Positions 1-8,508 of a DNA stretch of 52,005 nt are shown here, one piece after another. The number at the start of each line of letters is the position of its first letter. Positions within the stretch are counted from its first letter, which is position 1. Below the pieces are notes generated by a model. It did not search any database and was not told where the DNA came from. It saw nothing but the letters and a program-made list of their open reading frames with translations. Origin of the DNA: Silicimonas sp. (GTDB lineage: Bacteria; Pseudomonadota; Alphaproteobacteria; Rhodobacterales; Rhodobacteraceae); NCBI GenBank assembly GCA_022824525.1, contig JAJDZT010000045.1, forward strand, positions 1 to 52,005, in the 5' to 3' direction. The position numbers were made by a program, and so were the translations under genes.

Positions 1-139
1 TCAGGTTCGAGAGATCCATTGCGGCCTCTGATTCGATTTCAGTCAGAAAACGTCATAGACGGTTGACAGAAGAATGTCCAGCCTGTTCAGAAAACCCAAT
101 GTAAAAATAGACGATCATGCACAGAAAAAATTCGCCGTG
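1..139 (-). mobile_element. Insertion sequence, 5' end of left copy (partial)
   Basis: This segment is the reverse complement of 51763-51901 with two mismatches, at positions corresponding to 51818 and 51858. Bases 1-19 hold the first six codons (MDLSNL) of the same transposase gene that starts at 51883, read on the minus strand and leaving the window. The remaining 120 bases are the untranslated end of the element. Identity to the other copy stops after base 139, where sequence of the disrupted hydrolase gene begins. The seven outermost shared bases (CGCCGTG here) may belong to the element or to a common target motif. The opposite end of the element is not in the window. Confidence 0.85.
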
Positions 140-434
140 CCAGTTCAGGACGCAACAAGGCCAAAACCATTGCCGCCTTTCCCCCCATCGAGTGGCCGAT
201 TACGTCAGACGGCACCTCGAGCACCTGCGCCAGATCGTCCGCCATCGACGGGTAATCGTGCAGGGGCGCCCAAGGGCTTTCGCCGTGATTGCGCATGTCG
301 ACAGCACGTACTTCGCGGGTGTCCGACAACCGTTTGGCAATCGCCCCCCAGTTTCGAGCCGACCCAAACAGGCCGGGCGCAATCAAAACAGGTGGAAGAT
401 CGGTCGGGGTGCCGTGAATGACGGTGTTCAGCAT
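87..434 (-). pseudogene. Alpha/beta-fold hydrolase (YbfF-type esterase), cut by the IS
   Basis: The start is the ATG at 432-434, since the protein from there opens with the usual family pattern (MLNTVIHG, then PVLIAPGLFGSARNW). About 99 native residues remain. They include the oxyanion-side loop HGTPT/APGLFGS, the DMRNHGES strand-turn and the nucleophile elbow GHSMGG at residues 80-85 (Ser82). At base 139/140 the sequence turns into IS sequence and the frame runs on for about 17 foreign residues to a stop at 87. Family members are about 250 residues, so the catalytic Asp and His are lost and the product should be inactive. It is divergent from the gene at 475, with 40 bases between the starts. 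Confidence 0.85.
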
Positions 435-474
435 GGGGTTTTCATATCCATTCCGTCGGGGTATCGCCAGCGCT

Positions 475-840
475 ATGGATGTAACGGAAATTGCCAATGA
501 CCTCGCATCGACCATGGCTCGGCAGCTCAGGCTGCGGAGTGGGTCGCTTGCGGACGTCACCGCGCAGGCAGGGCGAAAATTACCTCGTCATCTCAAGGCG
601 GAGGCCGAAGTGCTGATCGAAGCGGAAACCGTCGCGGCCCATCCAAAACTTGCGCATCGCATCGATGAGAAACGGCTCAAGAAGGCGGATCGAAAACTGC
701 GCGCTTTCCTTGACAAGCATGACCCAAAAGCAGAGCGGCGAGCCGAGTTGCTTGACCGGCTCGCCGCTATTGTCTTCATCTTGTTTGCCGTTGCCGTGGG
801 GTTGTTTTTCTTCGCCCTATGGCAAGGGGTGATCGGCTGA
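475..840 (+). CDS. Small conserved membrane-anchored protein
   Basis: A 121-residue protein. The start MDVTEIA was chosen because an earlier in-frame ATG at 418 would overlap the divergent hydrolase gene. Residues 1-85 are charged and probably helical (LKAEAEVLIEAETVAAHPK, then KRLKKADRKLRAF). Residues from about 98 to 118 form one hydrophobic segment (AAIVFILFAVAVGLFFFALW). The shape suggests a cytoplasmic helical domain tethered by a C-terminal membrane segment. I recognise no named family and assign no function. The gene ends five bases before the convergent glyA stop. Confidence 0.65.
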   Translation: MDVTEIANDLASTMARQLRLRSGSLADVTAQAGRKLPRHLKAEAEVLIEAETVAAHPKLAHRIDEKRLKKADRKLRAFLDKHDPKAERRAELLDRLAAIVFILFAVAVGLFFFALWQGVIG

Positions 841-844
841 CGCC

Positions 845-2140
845 TCAGATGCTGTGGTAGATGGGGAAACGCTGGCATAGGGCGATGACGTCATTCTTCA
901 CGTCAGCTTCGACAGCCCCGTTGCCATCCTCTCCATTGGCGGCAAGGCCATCGGTAACCCGGACGATCCAGCGTGCGATCTGACGGAACTCCTCTTCCGC
1001 AAACCCACGTGTCGTTCCCGCCGGCGTGCCTAGACGAATGCCGCTGGTGATCATCGGCTTCTCGGTATCGAACGGAATGCCGTTCTTGTTGACCGTGATG
1101 TGGGCGCGTCCAAGGGCCTTCTCGGTCGCATTGCCTTTCACGCCCTTGGGGCGCAGATCGACCAACATCACATGGCTGTCCGTCCCACCGGTTACGATAT
1201 CGAGGCCACCTTTAAGCAACTCATCCGCCAGCGCCTTGGCATTGGCTACGACCTGCTGCTGATAGACTTTGAAGTCTGGGCGAAGCGCCTCACCAAATGC
1301 GACGGCCTTTGCCGCGATGACATGCATCAACGGGCCGCCCTGAATGCCGGGGAAGATCGCCGAGTTCACTTTCTTCGCTATGTCTTCGTCATTTGTAAGG
1401 ATCATGCCGCCTCGCGGCCCGCGAAGTGTCTTGTGGGTGGTTGTGGTCGCCACATGCGAATGGGGGAAGGGCGATGGATAGACACCGGCTGCAATCAAAC
1501 CGGCGAAATGCGCGACGTCCGAAAGAAGATACGCACCGACCATATCCGCGATTTCACGCATCCGCTTGAAGTCGATCACACGGGGAATGGCGGAACCACC
1601 GGCGATGATCATCTTGGGTTGATGTTCCTTCGCAAGCGCTTCGATCTGATCGTAGTCGATGTCGAGCGTGTCTTCACGCACACCGTACTGGACCGCATGG
1701 AACCATTTGCCGGACTGGTTCGGGCGAGCGCCGTGCGTAAGGTGTCCGCCTGCGTCAAGGCTCATTCCGAGGATGGTGTCGCCGGGCTTCAGGAGAGCCG
1801 TAAACACGCCCTGGTTGGCTTGCGAACCGGAGTTCGGTTGAACATTCGCGAACCCGCATCCGAAGAGTTCTTTGGCACGTTCGATCGCCAGTTCCTCGGC
1901 CACGTCGACATACTGACATCCGCCGTAATAGCGGCGACCGGGATAGCCCTCAGCATATTTGTTCGTCATGACAGAGCCTTGCGCTTCCATGACCGCACGG
2001 CTGACGATGTTCTCGGATGCGATCAATTCGATCTCATCGCGCTGGCGCCCCAGCTCCTGTTCAATGGCGCTGAAGACTTCGCTGTCGCGGCTTTCAAGGC
2101 TCTCGGTGAAAAACGTATTGATGCGATCAGGTGCATTCAT
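845..2140 (-). CDS. glyA: Serine hydroxymethyltransferase
   Basis: A PLP enzyme that interconverts serine plus tetrahydrofolate with glycine plus 5,10-methylene-tetrahydrofolate, in the cytoplasm. It is the main source of one-carbon units. Its 431 residues match the usual bacterial length. Visible marks are [19 protein letters not shown] near residue 40, [16 protein letters not shown] near residue 60, the substrate loop [13 protein letters not shown], and the PLP-lysine motif [14 protein letters not shown] near residue 240. The gene is complete and stands alone, convergent with the small membrane protein and divergent from nadK. Confidence 0.97.
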   Translation of the reverse strand: MNAPDRINTFFTESLESRDSEVFSAIEQELGRQRDEIELIASENIVSRAVMEAQGSVMTNKYAEGYPGRRYYGGCQYVDVAEELAIERAKELFGCGFANVQPNSGSQANQGVFTALLKPGDTILGMSLDAGGHLTHGARPNQSGKWFHAVQYGVREDTLDIDYDQIEALAKEHQPKMIIAGGSAIPRVIDFKRMREIADMVGAYLLSDVAHFAGLIAAGVYPSPFPHSHVATTTTHKTLRGPRGGMILTNDEDIAKKVNSAIFPGIQGGPLMHVIAAKAVAFGEALRPDFKVYQQQVVANAKALADELLKGGLDIVTGGTDSHVMLVDLRPKGVKGNATEKALGRAHITVNKNGIPFDTEKPMITSGIRLGTPAGTTRGFAEEEFRQIARWIVRVTDGLAANGEDGNGAVEADVKNDVIALCQRFPIYHSI

Positions 2141-2258
2141 GGGCTCAAACTCCTTGGCAGAGAGGCAGTTAGCGCGGTCTTAACCGCATTCAAGCGCAAC
2201 GGAAACCTTGAGTTTCGTCGCAGCGCGCGCAATCTTGCGCAACGACGAGGGAGATTTC

Positions 2259-3026
2259 ATGCGACCGTCCAGTTCCATCGCGTTCCGCGCGAGCCGCGCA
2301 CCTGTCGCCCAAGAGGCGCTTTCCGCGCTCACCTCCCAATACGGTCAAGTCGAGCCCGGAGAGGCAGACGTGGTGGTCGCGCTTGGCGGCGACGGGTTCA
2401 TGCTCGAAACGCTGAAAGACGTGCAACCGTTGGGCAAACCGGTTTACGGAATGAACCGCGGGACCGTGGGTTTCCTCATGAACGAATACAGCGGGGAAGA
2501 TCTTCCAGCCCGTCTCGCGGATGCAGAGGAGGCTGTCATCAACCCGCTGCGGATGCGTGCTGGCCGGTCCGATGGTACCGTTGTCGAGGGGCTTGCCATC
2601 AACGAAGTATCGCTGCTGCGCCAAGGCCCTCAGGCGGCGCGTTTGAAAATTTCTGTCGACGCTCGTCCCCGGCTTGACGAATTGGTGTGCGATGGCGCGC
2701 TGGTGGCCACGCCGGCAGGTTCGACGGCTTACAATTACTCTGCGCACGGGCCGATTTTGCCCATCGGTTCAGAAGTCCTCGCGCTTACGGCCGTCGCACC
2801 GTTTCGGCCGCGACGATGGCGTGGGGCGCTGTTGCCCAAGTCGGCAACGGTTAGGTTTGATGTGCTCCAGCCCGAGAAGCGCCCTGTGATGGCAGATGCC
2901 GACGGAAGCCCGGTTCAGGATGTCCATTGGGTCGAAATTGCAAGCGAGCCGACCGTGGAACACCGGATTCTCTTCGATCCTGGCCATGGTCTGGAAGAAC
3001 GCCTCATTCGGGAACAATTCCAGTAA
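2259..3026 (+). CDS. nadK: NAD kinase
   Basis: Phosphorylates NAD to NADP in the cytoplasm. The ATG at 2259 (MRPSSSIAFRAS) follows a GAGGGAGA ribosome-binding site and gives 255 residues, normal for the short alphaproteobacterial form. The ATP/NAD-kinase signature GGDG is at residues 43-46 within VVVALGGDGFMLETL. The second conserved block, TPAGSTAYNYSAHGPILP, lies near residue 165. The NE block is present as GLAINEVSLLR. Upstream in-frame codons from 2208 are not preceded by a convincing ribosome-binding site. Confidence 0.95.
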   Translation: MRPSSSIAFRASRAPVAQEALSALTSQYGQVEPGEADVVVALGGDGFMLETLKDVQPLGKPVYGMNRGTVGFLMNEYSGEDLPARLADAEEAVINPLRMRAGRSDGTVVEGLAINEVSLLRQGPQAARLKISVDARPRLDELVCDGALVATPAGSTAYNYSAHGPILPIGSEVLALTAVAPFRPRRWRGALLPKSATVRFDVLQPEKRPVMADADGSPVQDVHWVEIASEPTVEHRILFDPGHGLEERLIREQFQ

Positions 3027-3092
3027 TCGCCGGATTCCAGACACATTCCGCGTCTACGCAGGGGTAATGTTTCAATCTGGAGATCAAGAGCG

Positions 3093-3629
3093 ATGAAGAA
3101 AATTGTCACTCTGGGGGTTCTCTTTCTTGCCGCAGCATGCGCACCAACGCCAAAAGGTGAACCGGTGCCAATCAAGCTGCTCTTCGCGGAAAATGCTAAG
3201 AAACCGTATGAATGCGCGGAGTTCGACGCGCGTTCGAACAGCTGCGAGGCGCTTGCAGTGCGGAGGGTGCGCGGCGATCGCGTCGAATACCGGGCCGAGT
3301 TCATATTGCCCCGGTTGCCGGGCGTACCGGGCCAGGGGCACGTCACCATCAATGCGCCATTCAAAATCGAAGGTAATCGCTACTGCGGGAACTTCGGTCG
3401 GTCCGACGTGAAAATCAAAGGGCTGCCGTCAAGCTACGCCACCGATCTCGCCATCGCGTTGAAGGTGCAACTCGCCAAGGAAGGCGACGTCTGCACCAGT
3501 TACTACCGTGACGGTGCGGGATATCTGAGCGTGACCACGCGGCGGGACGGTTCGCCTGTGCGGGACGGCACCGGGCCCGTGGTCTTCCTGACGCAACCAA
3601 AGGCGCTCCGTCGCATGAGCTTGTTCTGA
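3093..3629 (+). CDS. Putative lipoprotein, function unknown
   Basis: A 178-residue protein with a short signal sequence MKKIVTLGVLFLAAACAP. The cysteine at residue 16 fits a lipoprotein cleavage site, although the -3 residue is Ala rather than the favoured Leu. A GGAG ribosome-binding site lies 10 bases before the ATG. The mature part has several cysteines (ECAEFDARSNSCEAL, YCGNF, VCTSYY), which suggests disulfide bonding in the periplasm. No family was recognised. It follows nadK by 66 bases and converges on prpE. Confidence 0.75.
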   Translation: MKKIVTLGVLFLAAACAPTPKGEPVPIKLLFAENAKKPYECAEFDARSNSCEALAVRRVRGDRVEYRAEFILPRLPGVPGQGHVTINAPFKIEGNRYCGNFGRSDVKIKGLPSSYATDLAIALKVQLAKEGDVCTSYYRDGAGYLSVTTRRDGSPVRDGTGPVVFLTQPKALRRMSLF

Positions 3630-3635
3630 ACAGGT

Positions 3636-3658
3636 TTGCGCCGACCAGTTCGGCGCAA
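3636..3658. terminator. Hairpin between convergent genes
   Basis: Stem TTGCGCCGA (3636-3644) pairs perfectly with TCGGCGCAA (3650-3658) around a 5-base loop. It sits between the convergent stops of the lipoprotein (3629) and prpE (3663). There is no proper T-tract on either strand, so this is a weak or factor-assisted terminator at best. Confidence 0.4.
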
Positions 3659-3662
3659 TTCC

Positions 3663-5552
3663 TCAGTTGGCGTAGCCGATCGTCTGAAGCGCTTCTTTGA
3701 TCTCGTCCAGGATGACCGGATCGTCGATAGTCGCCGGCATCTTGTAGCTGTCGCTGTCCGCAATCTTCACCATGGTGGCCCGCAGTATCTTGCCGGACCG
3801 CGTCTTCGGAAGACGATCCACGACGACCGCATGTTTGAAGGCAGCCACCGGGCCGATCTTCTCCCTCACAAGCGATACGCATTCGGCAACGATGTCGCCA
3901 TCAGGTTTTGATGTGCCTGCATTCGTACACAGAAACCCAACCGGCAATTGCCCTTTGAGTGCGTCCGTCGCACCGATTACGGCACATTCGGCCACATCCG
4001 GATGGCTGGCCAAAACCTCTTCCATTGCGCCGGTCGACAGGCGATGTCCGGCGACGTTGATGACGTCGTCGGTACGCGCCATGATGTAAAGGTAACCATC
4101 CTCGTCGATCATGCCTGCATCACCGGTCTCGTAATAACCGGGGAAGGTCGTGAGATAGCTCGACACGAACCGCTCCTCGGCATTCCAGAGCGTCGGCAAT
4201 GTCCCGGGGGGCAATGGCAGCTTCACGGCAATCGCTCCCAACTCTCCTGCGGGAATTGGATGTCCGTCGTCACCGAGGATCTGAACGTCGTAGCCGGGCA
4301 TGGCGACCGACGGGGAGCCGATCTTGACCGGCAAGGCCTCGATACCCATGGGGTTCGAGGCGATGGCAAAACCCGTTTCCGTTTGCCACCAATGGTCGAT
4401 CACGGGCACGCCAAGCTTTGACTGTGCCCACTCTATCGTATCGGGGTCCGCACGTTCTCCGGCAAGGAAAAGCGTACGAAGGCCAGTCAGGTCGTAATCC
4501 TTGATAAGATCTCCGCCCGGGTCCGCTCGCTTGATTGCGCGGAACGCCGTCGGTGCAGTGAATAGGGCTTTGACGTCATGCTCCTCGATCACCCGCCAGA
4601 ATGTGCCGGCATCTGGTGTGCCAATCGGCTTGCCTTCGAAGACGACTGTCGTGTTGCCTGCGATCAGGGGCGCGTAACAGATATAGCTGTGGCCGACGAC
4701 CCAGCCCACGTCGGATGCGGCCCAAAACACTTCACCCGGGTCGACGTTGTAGATGTTCTTCATGGTCCAATGTAGCGCGACCAGATGCCCGGCCGTTGGT
4801 CGCACGACGCCTTTCGGCTGTCCGGTGGTCCCGGAGGTATAAAGGATGTAGGCAGGGTGGTTGCCTTCCACGGGCACACAGTCGACCGGAGCCACACCAT
4901 CCTGGAATGCGTGCCACTCATGGTCGCGTCCTTCCACCAGATCGGCCTGTGCCTCCTCACGTTGGAGAATGACGCAGAACTCGGGCTTTGAGGACGCCAT
5001 TTCGATTGCGCCATCAAGGAGTGGTTTGTACTCCACGACACGCCCGGGCTCGATCCCGCACGATCCGGCAATGATGCACTTGGGCGCGCAATCATCGATC
5101 CGAACCGCAAGCTCGTTCGCGGCAAATCCGCCGAAGACCACTGAGTGGATCGCTCCGATCCGCGCACAGGCCAGCATTGCTTCCAGCGCCTCGGGAACCA
5201 TCGGCATGTAGATGATAACACGATCACCCTTGGTCACGCCGCGGGCTGCCAGCGCTCCTGCAAGTCGCGCGACGTTGTCACGAAGTTCGCCGTAGCTGAT
5301 ATTGCGTTTCGCACCGGTGATCGGGCTGTCGTAAATGATGGCCACCCGATCACCGCGACCCGCTTCAACATGACGGTCCACGGCATTCCAGCAGGTGTTC
5401 ACCCGTGCATCGGCGAACCACTCGTAGAGCGGAGCGCGCGTGTCATCGAGGGCTTTGCTGGGGGCGGTGTCCCAATCAATTGCTTCGGCCGCTGACATCC
5501 AGAACCCTTCAGGATCGGCCTGCCAGCCCTCATAAACATCACGATAGCCCAT
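3663..5552 (-). CDS. prpE: Propionyl-CoA synthetase (AMP-forming)
   Basis: Activates propionate to propionyl-CoA through an acyl-adenylate, feeding the methylmalonyl-CoA or methylcitrate route. At 629 residues it has the length of PrpE. The opening MGYRDVYEGWQADPEGFW is typical of propionate-CoA ligases rather than acetyl-CoA synthetase. The ANL-superfamily P-loop is YTSGTTGQPKGVVR near residue 240. The hinge/adenylate block is YYETGDAGMIDEDGYLYI. The C-terminal catalytic lysine, which is often acetylated in this family, is in LPKTRSGKILR. It lies downstream of maeB on the same strand with a 92-base gap. Both genes serve carbon entry from organic acids. Confidence 0.93.
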   Translation of the reverse strand: MGYRDVYEGWQADPEGFWMSAAEAIDWDTAPSKALDDTRAPLYEWFADARVNTCWNAVDRHVEAGRGDRVAIIYDSPITGAKRNISYGELRDNVARLAGALAARGVTKGDRVIIYMPMVPEALEAMLACARIGAIHSVVFGGFAANELAVRIDDCAPKCIIAGSCGIEPGRVVEYKPLLDGAIEMASSKPEFCVILQREEAQADLVEGRDHEWHAFQDGVAPVDCVPVEGNHPAYILYTSGTTGQPKGVVRPTAGHLVALHWTMKNIYNVDPGEVFWAASDVGWVVGHSYICYAPLIAGNTTVVFEGKPIGTPDAGTFWRVIEEHDVKALFTAPTAFRAIKRADPGGDLIKDYDLTGLRTLFLAGERADPDTIEWAQSKLGVPVIDHWWQTETGFAIASNPMGIEALPVKIGSPSVAMPGYDVQILGDDGHPIPAGELGAIAVKLPLPPGTLPTLWNAEERFVSSYLTTFPGYYETGDAGMIDEDGYLYIMARTDDVINVAGHRLSTGAMEEVLASHPDVAECAVIGATDALKGQLPVGFLCTNAGTSKPDGDIVAECVSLVREKIGPVAAFKHAVVVDRLPKTRSGKILRATMVKIADSDSYKMPATIDDPVILDEIKEALQTIGYAN

Positions 5553-5644
5553 ATCTCACTCCCTAACGCTCGCCGCGCCCTAGCTGCCGCCTGTGCGGTC
5601 GGCAAGTTCCGTTACCGCCCACAGTGTCAACCTGCCGCAACATC

Positions 5645-7927
5645 TCATCCGTAATGCGTGACCGGTGTTCCGGCGAGCGCAGAGATGTTCAATAGCCCAC
5701 GGGCCGTAATTGACGGTGTCACGATATGGGCACGGTTGCCCATGCCCATCAAAATCGGTCCGACCTCAAGCCCGCCCGCTTTCATCTTGAGTATGTTGCG
5801 TACGGCTGACGCGGCATCCGAGTTGGCAAAGACAAGCACATTCGCCGGCCCCTCGAAACGCGCGTTCGGCATGATCCGCTGACGCACGGTCATATCCAAA
5901 GCGGTGTCCGTATGCATTTCGCCCTCGTAGGCGAAATCGCGGGGCTCACTGTCGAGGATCTCAAGCGCTGCGCGCATCCTGCGCCCGGTATCGATATCGA
6001 GGTTGCCGAACTGGCTGTGGCTGCAAAGCGCGATCTTGGGTTCGACACCGAAACGCCGAACATGGCGCGCGGCACCCACCACGGTTTCCGCAATCTGCGC
6101 GGGCGTGGGTTCTGGGTGCACATGGGTGTCCGCGACGAAAAGCGGCCCGTCTTCCAGGATAAGTAGGCTGAGCGCTCCCACGGGATGAAGCCCCCCAGTC
6201 GCCAGAACCTCGCAAACATACCGCAAATGCCAGAGATACTGGCCGAAGATGCCGCAGATCATGCTGTCGGCTTCTTCCCGGTGAACCATCACCGCGCTGA
6301 TTGCAGTCGTGTTCGTCCGCATGATCGCACGCGCCAGTTCCGGGGTGACACCCTTTCGCTGCATAAGCTCATGATAAGTCGTCCAATAATCCCGGTAGCG
6401 CGGATCGTTTTCCGGGTTGACCAGTTCGAAGTCGCGTCCGGGTTGGATGGGCAATCCAAGGCGATCGATCCGGGTGCTCACCACATCCGGTCGACCGATC
6501 AGGATCGGCTTGTCGGTCGTTTCTTCGATCATCGCAGTGGCCGCACGTAGCACGCGCTCGCTTTCGCCCTCGGCAAAGACGATCCGTCTGCTTGCACTGG
6601 CTGCTGCTTCGAAAACCGGGCGCATGATGAGCGAGGACTTGAAGACCGTGCCGTCCAGTCTCCGGCGATAGGCATCGAAATCCTCGATGGGCCGCGTCGC
6701 CACGCCGCTCTCTATTGCTGCCTGAGCCACTGCGGTTGCGACGATGCTGGTCAACCGAGGATCAAACGGCTTTGGGATCAGGTAGTTCGGCCCAAACGTC
6801 AATTCCTCGCCTGAGTAGGCCGCAGCCGCTTCGGCACTCGTCGTGGCACGGGCCAGCTTGGCGATGGCTTCCACACAGGCCACCTCCATCTCGTCGTTGA
6901 TGCCCGTGGCCCCGACATCCAATGCGCCTCGGAAAATGAATGGAAAGCACAGTACGTTGTTGACCTGATTGGGAAAGTCGGACCGGCCCGTTGCAATAAT
7001 CGCATCAGGGGCGACCGCGCGCGCGTCTTCCGGATCGATTTCGGGGTCCGGGTTTGCAAGGGCAAAGATGATCGGCTGATCGGCCATTTTCTTGACCATG
7101 TCCTGCGAGAGCACACCGGGGCCGGAAAGGCCCAGAAACAAATCCGCCCCGGCGATCACGTCCTCAAGCGCTCGTGGCCCGCCGGGTTGTGCAAACTCCG
7201 CCTTCTGCGGTGTCATTTCTTCGGTTCGTCCTTCGTAGACGAGGCCGTGAAGATCGAGCAGGAACACATTCTCTCTCTTCACGCCCAGCTTCAGCAGCAT
7301 GTTCAAACAGGCGATGCCCGCGGCACCTCCGCCGGTGGACACCACCTTGATGTTCTCGAACGTCCGGTCTGAAACCCGGAGCGCGTTTGTCGCGGCAGCT
7401 CCCACTACGATCGCCGTTCCATGCTGGTCGTCATGGAAGACCGGAATGTTCATTCGTTCCCGGCAGAGCTTTTCCACGATGAAGCAATCGGGAGCCTTGA
7501 TGTCTTCCAGGTTCACCGCGCCAAAGGTTGGTTCCAAAGCGCAAACGATGTCGGCCAGTTTCTCCGGGTCGCTTTCGTTCACTTCGATATCAAAGCAGTC
7601 GATGTTGCCGAAGTTCTTGAAGAGAACCGCCTTGCCTTCCATCACCGGCTTGGAGGCAAGCCCGCCGATGTTTCCAAGGCCAAGCACGGCAGAGCCATTC
7701 GAGACCACGGCAACAAGGTTCCCGCGTGACGTTAGGCGGCTCGCCGCCATCGGATCGTCCTTGATCGCGAGGCAGGCTGCGGCAACGCCCGGCGAATAGG
7801 CCCGCGCAAGGTCGCGGCCATTGGCCAGCGGTTTCGTTGCGCGCACCTCGAGTTTTCCGGGTTTCGGGAATTCGTGATATTCCAGCGCTGCCCTTTTCAA
7901 GGAGCTTTCGCGCGCGTCATCGGCCAT
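5645..7927 (-). CDS. maeB: NADP-dependent malic enzyme with phosphotransacetylase-like domain
   Basis: Oxidatively decarboxylates malate to pyruvate, giving NADPH. The 760 residues show the MaeB-type hybrid. The malic-enzyme N-terminal and NAD(P)-binding domains cover roughly residues 1-430, with FHDDQHGTAIVVGAA, VSTGGGAAGIACL and IFALANPDPEIDPEDA. A phosphotransacetylase-like C-terminal domain covers roughly 440-760, with IVFAEGESERVLRAA, GMGNRAHIVTPSITARG and similar blocks. In this family that domain is usually regulatory and not a working acetyltransferase. A GGGAGGA ribosome-binding site precedes the ATG. An 18-bp perfect palindrome lies 21 bases upstream of the start (separate entry). 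Confidence 0.95.
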   Translation of the reverse strand: MADDARESSLKRAALEYHEFPKPGKLEVRATKPLANGRDLARAYSPGVAAACLAIKDDPMAASRLTSRGNLVAVVSNGSAVLGLGNIGGLASKPVMEGKAVLFKNFGNIDCFDIEVNESDPEKLADIVCALEPTFGAVNLEDIKAPDCFIVEKLCRERMNIPVFHDDQHGTAIVVGAAATNALRVSDRTFENIKVVSTGGGAAGIACLNMLLKLGVKRENVFLLDLHGLVYEGRTEEMTPQKAEFAQPGGPRALEDVIAGADLFLGLSGPGVLSQDMVKKMADQPIIFALANPDPEIDPEDARAVAPDAIIATGRSDFPNQVNNVLCFPFIFRGALDVGATGINDEMEVACVEAIAKLARATTSAEAAAAYSGEELTFGPNYLIPKPFDPRLTSIVATAVAQAAIESGVATRPIEDFDAYRRRLDGTVFKSSLIMRPVFEAAASASRRIVFAEGESERVLRAATAMIEETTDKPILIGRPDVVSTRIDRLGLPIQPGRDFELVNPENDPRYRDYWTTYHELMQRKGVTPELARAIMRTNTTAISAVMVHREEADSMICGIFGQYLWHLRYVCEVLATGGLHPVGALSLLILEDGPLFVADTHVHPEPTPAQIAETVVGAARHVRRFGVEPKIALCSHSQFGNLDIDTGRRMRAALEILDSEPRDFAYEGEMHTDTALDMTVRQRIMPNARFEGPANVLVFANSDAASAVRNILKMKAGGLEVGPILMGMGNRAHIVTPSITARGLLNISALAGTPVTHYG

Positions 7928-7947
7928 AAACGTATCCTCCCAAAAGA

Positions 7948-7965
7948 TAGTTTAATATTAAACTA
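7948..7965. promoter_or_regulatory. 18-bp perfect palindrome upstream of maeB
   Basis: TAGTTTAATATTAAACTA reads the same on both strands. It is AT-rich in a G+C-rich genome and ends 20 bases from the maeB start codon, between the ribosome-binding site and the likely promoter. Shape and length fit an operator for a dimeric MarR-, TetR- or GntR-type regulator. Which protein binds it is unknown. Confidence 0.6.
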
Positions 7966-8103
7966 CCTCAGATTCCCTGTCTCTTCCCGTCTGTCGGCGG
8001 GTTCGTACAAGTCTTCTGCCAAGTTCCCGACCTTGGCAAGCCGCTTGTCGCTTGCACTCGGGTCCACCCCGCGCCAGTTTGCGGTCGAAAGGACCGCTCG
8101 CCC

Positions 8104-8508
8104 ATGCCGGATACTGCCGATCTGATTTCTGCCGCGACTTCGGTGCGTGAAAACGCCTACGTGCCTTATTCGGGGTTTAAGGTGGGTGCAGCAATTCTGG
8201 CCTCTGACGGCAGTGTGCATGTTGGCTGCAATGTCGAGAACGTTGCCTACCCGGAAGGCACATGCGCTGAAGCCGGTGCCATCGCCGCCATGGTTGCGTC
8301 CGGTCTGACTTGTTTCGACGAAGCGGTGGTGATCGCCGATAGCCCGGTGCCGGTCACTCCTTGCGGCGGATGTCGGCAAAAACTGCTCGAGTTCGCAAAT
8401 GAGGGAGCCCGGATCACCATGGCCAATCTTGAGGGCGACAAACGTGATATGAACGTCAGCGATCTCCTGCCGGGTGTTTTCGACCGGGCGCAAATGGACA
8501 AGACCTGA
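8104..8508 (+). CDS. cdd: Cytidine deaminase
   Basis: Deaminates cytidine and deoxycytidine to uridine and deoxyuridine. It is a 134-residue small (tetrameric-type) enzyme. Zinc ligands are Cys54, Cys87 and Cys90, in CAEAG and PCGGC, with the proton-shuttle Glu56. NVENVAYPEGT is the substrate-binding stretch. It is the first gene of a salvage operon: its TGA overlaps the deoA ATG by one base. It is divergent from maeB with a 176-base gap. Confidence 0.96.
   Translation: MPDTADLISAATSVRENAYVPYSGFKVGAAILASDGSVHVGCNVENVAYPEGTCAEAGAIAAMVASGLTCFDEAVVIADSPVPVTPCGGCRQKLLEFANEGARITMANLEGDKRDMNVSDLLPGVFDRAQMDKT

Noticed and set aside
1100-2677. A 525-codon plus-strand frame through glyA
   Set aside because: It crosses glyA antisense and overlaps nadK in another frame, with no recognisable domain.
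5553-5644. Riboswitch or structured leader before prpE
   Set aside because: Only short G+C hairpins typical of the background are present, with no conserved riboswitch core.
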